A stretch of 64,000 bases of DNA from Ancylobacter rudongensis. GTDB lineage: Bacteria > Pseudomonadota > Alphaproteobacteria > Rhizobiales > Xanthobacteraceae. Shown one piece after another: positions 59,233 through 64,000 of this stretch (positions are counted from its first letter, which is position 1; each line of letters starts with the position of its first letter). The notes beneath the pieces were generated by a model. The model saw only the letters and a program-made list of their open reading frames with translations, made no database searches and was not told the origin of the DNA. The stretch is taken from contig NZ_FMTP01000005.1 in NCBI RefSeq assembly GCF_900100155.1, forward strand, positions 1 through 64,000, given 5' to 3'. The position numbers and the translations under genes were made by a program.

Positions 59233-61011
59233 ATGTTCACCAAGCGCGGTCCGGGCGCTCCTGCCCGTATCGTCTCAGGAAACGTTGATATCGGGTCCCC
59301 GTCCTTGCGCATCACCCTTGCCCTCCGCTCGTCGAAATTCGCCAAGGTCGCCGCCATCGCCGCGGTTGCAACTCTGTGCGGCGCCGATCTGCTGCAGGAC
59401 GCGGTGGCCAATGGTGACACGCGCACGCTGACCTTCCATCACGTCCATTCCGGCGCCACCGCTACCATCACCTTCAAGCGCAATGGCCGCTACGACCCGG
59501 CGGCGCTGAAGCAGCTGAACGTCCTCATGCAGGACTGGCGGCGCAAGGAATCGATCGAGATGGACCCCCGGCTGTTCGACATCGTCTGGGAGGTCTACCG
59601 TGAGGTCGATGCGACCCAGCCGATCCAGGTGATCGGCGGCTACCGCTCGCCGGCGACCAACGCGATGCTGCGCTCGCGCTCGCGCGGCGTCGCCCAGACC
59701 AGCCTGCACACCCGGGGCAAGGCGATGGACTTCTACATTCCCGGGGTCTCGCTGGCGAAGGTGCGCGAGGCCGGGCTGCGGCTGCAACGCGGCGGCGTCG
59801 GCTTCTACCCGACCTCCGGCTCGCCCTTCGTGCACATGGACACCGGCGGCGTACGTCACTGGCCGCGCATGAGCCGGCCCGAACTCGCCCGGGTGTTCCC
59901 GGACGGCAAGACCGTGCATGTGCCAGCCGACGGCAAGCCGATGCCGGGTTACGCCTTGGCGCTTGCGCAGGTCGAAGCGCGCGGCAGCGAGCCGGGCGGC
60001 GCCGGCGCCGCTTTCGCCGGCCTTTCCGGCGGCAATGATCCCAAGCGCCGGGTGGCGGCGAACGGTGCGCCGCCGAAGAACATCTTCGCCAGCCTGTTCA
60101 CCAAGGACAGCGACGACGAGGAGGAGGCCGCACCGGCGGCTGCGGCTGTCGAGGAGGCGCCGGCCCGGGTTGCGGCGGCGCCGATCCCGCCTGCGCCGGC
60201 CGCGCCCGTCCAGGTCGCGCTGGCCGCTGCCGTTCCCACCCCGACGCCCCGTCCGGCGCTGCCGGCCGCTTCGGCTCCCGCCGTCGCGGCGGCCCCGGCC
60301 GAGATCGCGCCGTTTGAGGTGGCTTCCCTCGGCTCCGTGCCGTTGCCCCAGCCCAATCCGCTGCCGCGCGGCGCGGTGGCGTCCGCCGCGCCGGCGCCGC
60401 GTCCCGTCGCCTCTCCCGTGCCGTCCAGCGACAGGGCCGACCTTGCCGCGCTCGCCGCCGCCATTCCGCTGCCGGGTACGCCTGAAGCGACCAATGACCG
60501 GCAGATCGCAAGTGCCCTTTCCGGCGCGCCGTTGCCGCAGACTCGCCCCAGCGAAATGGGCGGGCTGCCTGAGGTGATTGTGCGCGGCACCAATGGCGAA
60601 GGCCCGGCGCTGGCCTATGCCGACGCCGCCGGCAGCGTGTTCGCCACGCCGCGTCTCCAGCCCGGCCGCGCGCCGGAAGCTGGCGCAGCTACCGCCCGCG
60701 CCGCCCGTCCGGCAGGAGTGCCGGCCGCGCAAGCCGCGCAAGCGGGCAAGCCGCGTCCCTATTCGCAGGCCATGGTGGCGGAAATCCGCCGCCTGTTCAG
60801 CGGCCCCAGCGTCGCCGGCAAGGTTTCCATGCACCTGCCGGAACTCCGCCGCTTCGCCGCTTTCGTGCTGCCGCCGCGCCGCATCGTCGCCGCGCAGTTC
60901 AGCCGTGACGGCGCCAAGGGCCTCTCGACCACGCAATTCTCCGGCGAGGCGGTGGTGGCGGTGCCTGTGGTGGCGATGATGACCGGACCCGCCCCGCTCA
61001 AGAAGCTCTGA
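59233..61011 (+). CDS. DUF882 domain protein (peptidase M15-like, YcbK family) with long extension
   Basis: 592 residues. A membrane or signal segment (about 36-58) is followed by the DUF882 domain (about 60-235). This shows GGYRSPATNAMLRSRSRGVAQ, SLHTRGKAMDFYIP and FVHMDTGGVRHW, the zinc-binding His/Asp pattern of M15-type endopeptidases such as E. coli MepK. MepK cuts 3-3 cross-links, the product of L,D-transpeptidases like the one upstream. A Pro/Ala-rich linker of about 250 residues then leads to a second well-composed region (508-592) of unknown function. Many DUF882 proteins end after the first domain. Confidence 0.87.
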   Translation: MFTKRGPGAPARIVSGNVDIGSPSLRITLALRSSKFAKVAAIAAVATLCGADLLQDAVANGDTRTLTFHHVHSGATATITFKRNGRYDPAALKQLNVLMQDWRRKESIEMDPRLFDIVWEVYREVDATQPIQVIGGYRSPATNAMLRSRSRGVAQTSLHTRGKAMDFYIPGVSLAKVREAGLRLQRGGVGFYPTSGSPFVHMDTGGVRHWPRMSRPELARVFPDGKTVHVPADGKPMPGYALALAQVEARGSEPGGAGAAFAGLSGGNDPKRRVAANGAPPKNIFASLFTKDSDDEEEAAPAAAAVEEAPARVAAAPIPPAPAAPVQVALAAAVPTPTPRPALPAASAPAVAAAPAEIAPFEVASLGSVPLPQPNPLPRGAVASAAPAPRPVASPVPSSDRADLAALAAAIPLPGTPEATNDRQIASALSGAPLPQTRPSEMGGLPEVIVRGTNGEGPALAYADAAGSVFATPRLQPGRAPEAGAATARAARPAGVPAAQAAQAGKPRPYSQAMVAEIRRLFSGPSVAGKVSMHLPELRRFAAFVLPPRRIVAAQFSRDGAKGLSTTQFSGEAVVAVPVVAMMTGPAPLKKL

Positions 61012-61031
61012 CCCCGTTGCGCCAAACGGAA

Positions 61032-61052
61032 CGGGCGGCCATTGGCCGCCCG
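61032..61052. terminator. GC-rich hairpin between convergent DUF882 and gapR genes
   Basis: 9-bp perfect stem CGGGCGGCC / GGCCGCCCG (61032-61040 and 61044-61052) with an ATT loop. No T run follows on either strand, so it may act with Rho or as an end-stabilising structure. Confidence 0.45.
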
Positions 61053-61085
61053 GTCGGTTGGCTGATCGAAGGGGGGCGGCCGGCG

Positions 61086-61370
61086 TCAGGTCGGGCTGAG
61101 CATTCCCAGCGCCTGCATGTAGAGGTCGACGATGGCCTCGTGCTCGGCGCGCTGGTCGGCGTCCTGCTTGCGGATCTTCAGGATTTCCCGCAGCGCCTTG
61201 GTGTCGAAGCCGGTGCCCTTGGCTTCGGCGAAGACATCCTTGATGTCATCGGCAATGGTCTTCTTTTCCTCCTCAAGGCGCTCGATGCGCTCGATGAAGG
61301 ATTTAAGCTGTTCCTTGGCGAAGCCGGCAGCGGCATCGGACAAAGGCTGATCGTTGGGAATATCGGACAT
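61086..61370 (-). CDS. gapR: GapR-type nucleoid protein (DUF2312 / UPF0335)
   Basis: 94 residues, mostly helical with a coiled-coil ([31 protein letters not shown]) and the conserved [23 protein letters not shown]. This is the DUF2312 family, whose Caulobacter member GapR binds AT-rich, overtwisted DNA ahead of replication forks as a clamp. It is small, acidic at the ends and basic in the middle, as expected. It stands downstream of a DUF1244 gene on the same strand, 182 bases away. Confidence 0.93.
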   Translation of the reverse strand: MSDIPNDQPLSDAAAGFAKEQLKSFIERIERLEEEKKTIADDIKDVFAEAKGTGFDTKALREILKIRKQDADQRAEHEAIVDLYMQALGMLSPT

Positions 61371-61552
61371 GTGGTCTCCGGGGCATCGGGCAGGGCCCGG
61401 CGTCTAGACGGCAATTCGGGCGGCGATAGGGAGCGCAAGCCGGGCGGGTCGTCAAGGCAAAGGCGCGCTCCCGCCATGCCTCAGGGCCGGCTAGCCCCGC
61501 TATCCACCGCCAATCCACGCCAGCGCGGCATGTGCCGCGCCGCAGGGCGGCA

Positions 61553-61855
61553 TCAGTGGCCGCCGGGACCGGGGAAGGCCGCCTTCTGCTCAGGGGTGGC
61601 CTCGCTCTGGTGGCGCGCCTTCCACTCCTCATAGGGCATGCCGTAGACTGCCTCGCGGCTTGCATCCTTGGTCAGTGGCACGGCGCGTTCCTTGGCTGCG
61701 TCAAGCAGCCAGTTGGAGAGGCAGTTGCGGCAGAAGCCGGCCATGTTCATCAGTTCGATGTTCTGCACGTCGGTGCGCGCCTGCAGATGGGCGACGAGCC
61801 GGCGAAACGCGGCCGCCTCCAGCTCGGTGCGGGTCTTGTCGTCGAGATCGGTCAT
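61553..61855 (-). CDS. DUF1244 domain protein
   Basis: 100 residues. It carries FRRLVAHLQARTDVQNIELMNMAGFCRNCLSNWLLDAA, the defining sequence of DUF1244, with two Cys in FCRNCLSNW that could bind a metal. The function of this small soluble family, common in proteobacteria, is not known to me. It lies 26 bases after the N-formylglutamate amidohydrolase gene on the same strand and may be co-transcribed. Confidence 0.9.
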   Translation of the reverse strand: MTDLDDKTRTELEAAAFRRLVAHLQARTDVQNIELMNMAGFCRNCLSNWLLDAAKERAVPLTKDASREAVYGMPYEEWKARHQSEATPEQKAAFPGPGGH

Positions 61856-61881
61856 CGAAGTCTCCCGGGTAGGTCTTCCGG

Positions 61882-62718
61882 TCAGATGGGGGGCACTGGG
61901 CCAGTCCGCGAGCCATAGGCGCTGGCTTCATGCAATTCCGGGCGGGCGAGGATGTCCGGCAGCAGCCCGGCGAGACGGTCGGCCCAGGCGCGCTGGCCCT
62001 CGACCTCGGCAATCAGGTCCTGGCGGATTTCCAGCAGCGTGTTGGCCAGCCCCCGCAGCGTGGCGTGGCGGAACAGGCAGTCGCCGCGCAGCGCGCCGTC
62101 ATAAGGCTCGTTGTCGCCGACGATGAGGTCGCCGGGCGCCTCCAGCGCGTCGATCAGTTCGCGGGTGAAACGCGGGTCGCTGTCCCACAGCACCGCGGCG
62201 TGCCAGGGGCGGGCGAGGCCGCGCCACACCGGCGTGAAGCTGTGGATGGAGAGCAGCACCGGCACCACGCCCTGCGCCAGTGCCGCCTCGATCTCGGCAT
62301 GGATGGCGTCGTGATAGGGACGGTGGAACAGCGCGAGCCGGCGCTCGATTTCCGCCGCGTCGGCATGGCGGTTTCCCGGGATCACCGCGCCATCCGACAG
62401 GCGCATCACCAAGGTGGGGTCGTCCTCGCCACGATTGGGGTCGATCAGCAGGCGCGAGAAGCGCGAGAGCACGGCGGGGCAGCCGAGACGGTGCGCCAGC
62501 ATGCGGGTGACGCCGGCGGCGCCGATATCATAGCCGATATGGCGTTCCAGCTCGGCCTTGGGCAGGCCGAGCGAGCCATAGGCCGGCGGCAGCGCGTTCG
62601 AGGCGTGGTCGCACAGCAGGATCAGCCCCACCTCCAGCGTTCCCGGAATGCGCTCGAAAGCGGGGAAAGGGGGCGGGGCGGCGGTGGTTGTGGAATCGTC
62701 CGTCGAAAGGCGGCGCAT
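61882..62718 (-). CDS. N-formylglutamate amidohydrolase family protein
   Basis: 278 residues. Family features are LLCDHASNALPP, HIGYDIGAAGVTRMLAHRLGCPAVLSRFSRLLIDPNR and LLSIHSFTPVW, with His and Asp residues for metal binding. The best known member (HutG) splits N-formyl-Glu in histidine breakdown. Without hut genes nearby the substrate could differ. The start is divergent from the glycerate kinase gene (174-base gap). Confidence 0.87.
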   Translation of the reverse strand: MRRLSTDDSTTTAAPPPFPAFERIPGTLEVGLILLCDHASNALPPAYGSLGLPKAELERHIGYDIGAAGVTRMLAHRLGCPAVLSRFSRLLIDPNRGEDDPTLVMRLSDGAVIPGNRHADAAEIERRLALFHRPYHDAIHAEIEAALAQGVVPVLLSIHSFTPVWRGLARPWHAAVLWDSDPRFTRELIDALEAPGDLIVGDNEPYDGALRGDCLFRHATLRGLANTLLEIRQDLIAEVEGQRAWADRLAGLLPDILARPELHEASAYGSRTGPVPPI

Positions 62719-62892
62719 AATTGCCCGTGAGCTGAGGCGAAGTGTTCAAGAGGATATCGACGTGGGCCCTGCGGTGCCATAGGAATACGCCCGTTTCGCG
62801 TCGCGCGGCCGGGATTCGCGTTCGCGCGCAATAAGCAATGGCCGGGCAATGGACCGGCAGGAAGGGCTCCTTCAGGGGCGGGCAGGGTGGTG

Positions 62893-64000
62893 ATGACTGA
62901 GGTTTCGGCGCGTAACTTTCTCGATCGCCTGTTTTCCGCTGCGGTTGCGGCCGCGCACCCGTCCACCTGCCTGCCGCCAGCGCTGCCACCGCCTCCCGCT
63001 CAGGGCCGCCTGATCCTGCTCGCCGCCGGCAAGGCCGCCGGGTCGATGCTGGAAGTCGCCGAGCGGCATTATCTCGACGAGATGGGCGTCGACCCGTCCC
63101 GCCTGGTCGGCATCGGCGTCGCCCGCCACGGCTATGGTCGCCCGACCCGCCAGCTGGAGATGGTCGAGGCCGGCCACCCCGTGCCCGATGCGGCGGGCCT
63201 TGCCGGCGCGCAGAAGGCGATCGACCTTGCCACCTCCGCCACGGCCGACGACCTCGTCCTGGTGCTGCTCTCGGGCGGGGCTTCGGCCAATTGGATCGCT
63301 CCGGCCTTCGGCGTCGAGCTTGACGACAAACGGGCGCTGACCCGCGCGCTGCTGCGCTCGGGCGCCAACATCACCGAGATCAACACCGTGCGAAAGCACC
63401 TGTCGCGCATCAAGGGCGGGCGTCTCGCGGCGCTGGCCCAGCCAGCGCGGGTGGTGACGCTCTCCGTGTCCGACGTGCCGGGCGACGATCCGGCGGTGAT
63501 CGGGTCCGGCCCCACCGTGCCGGACCCGACCACGCTGGCGGAAGCCCGCGACGTGCTCGCCCGCTATCGCATCGACCCGCCGCCTTCCGTCGCGGTGGCG
63601 CTGCGAGACCCTGCCAATGAATCGCCCAAGCCCGGCGACCCGGCCTTTGCCGGTTCCGAGTACATCCTCATCTCCCGCCCGGCCGATTCGTTCGTCGCTG
63701 CGGAGAAGATCGCTCGCGAGGCCGGGATCGAGCCGGTGTTGCTGGGCGATAATCTGGAAGGCGAGGCCCGCGAGGTGGCGCAGGCCCAGGCGGCCAAGGC
63801 CAAGGAACTGAAGGCGGCGGGCCGCAAGGCGGTGCTGCTCTCCGGCGGCGAACTCACCGTCACCATGCGCGGCCAGGGCCGGGGTGGCCCGAACCAGGAA
63901 TATGCGCTGGCGCTGGCGGTGGCGCTCGACGGGGCGGCGGGGATCTACGCGGTGGCCGGCGATACTGACGGCACCGATGGCGGCGGCGGTGACGCATCCG
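62893..64000 (+). CDS. Glycerate 2-kinase (MOFRL family), 3' end beyond the window
   Basis: 369 complete codons are visible. The N-terminal DUF4147 part includes LAAGKAAGSMLEVAER and LVLLSGGASANWIAP. TVRKHLSRIKGGRLAALA and SVSDVPGDDPAVIGSGPTVPDPTT follow. The MOFRL part begins with LLSGGELTVTMRGQGRGGPNQEYALALA and runs off the end at GGGGDAS. It phosphorylates D-glycerate to 2-phosphoglycerate, linking glycolate or tartronate use to central metabolism. The FAD oxidase at 46750 could supply the pathway if it is a glycolate oxidase, but this is not shown. Confidence 0.93.
   Translation, partial: MTEVSARNFLDRLFSAAVAAAHPSTCLPPALPPPPAQGRLILLAAGKAAGSMLEVAERHYLDEMGVDPSRLVGIGVARHGYGRPTRQLEMVEAGHPVPDAAGLAGAQKAIDLATSATADDLVLVLLSGGASANWIAPAFGVELDDKRALTRALLRSGANITEINTVRKHLSRIKGGRLAALAQPARVVTLSVSDVPGDDPAVIGSGPTVPDPTTLAEARDVLARYRIDPPPSVAVALRDPANESPKPGDPAFAGSEYILISRPADSFVAAEKIAREAGIEPVLLGDNLEGEAREVAQAQAAKAKELKAAGRKAVLLSGGELTVTMRGQGRGGPNQEYALALAVALDGAAGIYAVAGDTDGTDGGGGDAS

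Overview
This window is chromosomal core DNA from a high-GC alphaproteobacterium. A Hyphomicrobiales (Rhizobiales) member, possibly Xanthobacteraceae, fits best; this is inferred from gene content (GapR/DUF2312, DUF1244, DUF3309, DUF882, extensin-like protein, a LexA box of the GAAC-N7-GAAC type, a C-terminal FtsZ peptide ending [10 protein letters not shown]) and was not confirmed by a search. I see no insertion sequence, prophage, CRISPR array or rRNA/tRNA gene. One RNA gene, rnpB, lies on the minus strand.

Layout. 1-95 is the tail of pntB, followed by a clear terminator. 258-4560 holds an extensin-like lipoprotein, a divergent DapB, rnpB, a small lytic transglycosylase and an AmpD-type amidase. 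4854-28937 is the division and cell wall (dcw) cluster in classical order: mraZ-rsmH-ftsL-ftsI-murE-murF-mraY, then an insertion of a BCCT transporter and a convergent metallo-hydrolase, then murD-ftsW-murG-murC-murB-ddl-ftsQ-ftsA-ftsZ-lpxC. 29252-37700 carries bamD, recN (with a LexA box), two membrane glycosyltransferases, ligA and an isochorismatase-fold hydrolase. 37791-42348 is mostly minus strand: a DUF3309 miniprotein, an aminopeptidase P, and the divergent pair dgdA/dgdR (dialkylglycine decarboxylase and its LysR regulator). 42424-54892 has uvrD, prmA, a thioesterase, a GlcD-type FAD oxidase, a 1215-residue AsmA-like protein, serB, miaA and msrQ. 55043-64000 has purE-purK, a YcbB-type L,D-transpeptidase, a DUF882 peptidase-like protein, gapR, a DUF1244 protein, an N-formylglutamate amidohydrolase and the start of a glycerate 2-kinase.

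How the genes work together. The window is dominated by envelope building. MurE/F/C/D/B, Ddl, MraY and MurG make lipid II. FtsW/FtsI polymerise it under FtsQLAZ. The amidase, lytic transglycosylase, L,D-transpeptidase, extensin-like and DUF882 proteins trim or remodel it. LpxC and BamD serve the outer membrane.

The most interesting signals are regulatory and lie inside the dcw cluster. The mraZ leader holds a 10-bp-period TCCCA array matching known MraZ operators, followed by a terminator-like hairpin. The ftsW leader holds a 10-bp perfect hairpin that buries the ribosome binding site. A terminator-like hairpin ends a few bases before the lpxC start. An AT-rich, rare-codon patch inside ddl contains a TTAC-N7-TTAC element upstream of ftsQAZ. 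Together they suggest that the cluster is cut into separately controlled blocks. These are sequence readings and none has been tested.
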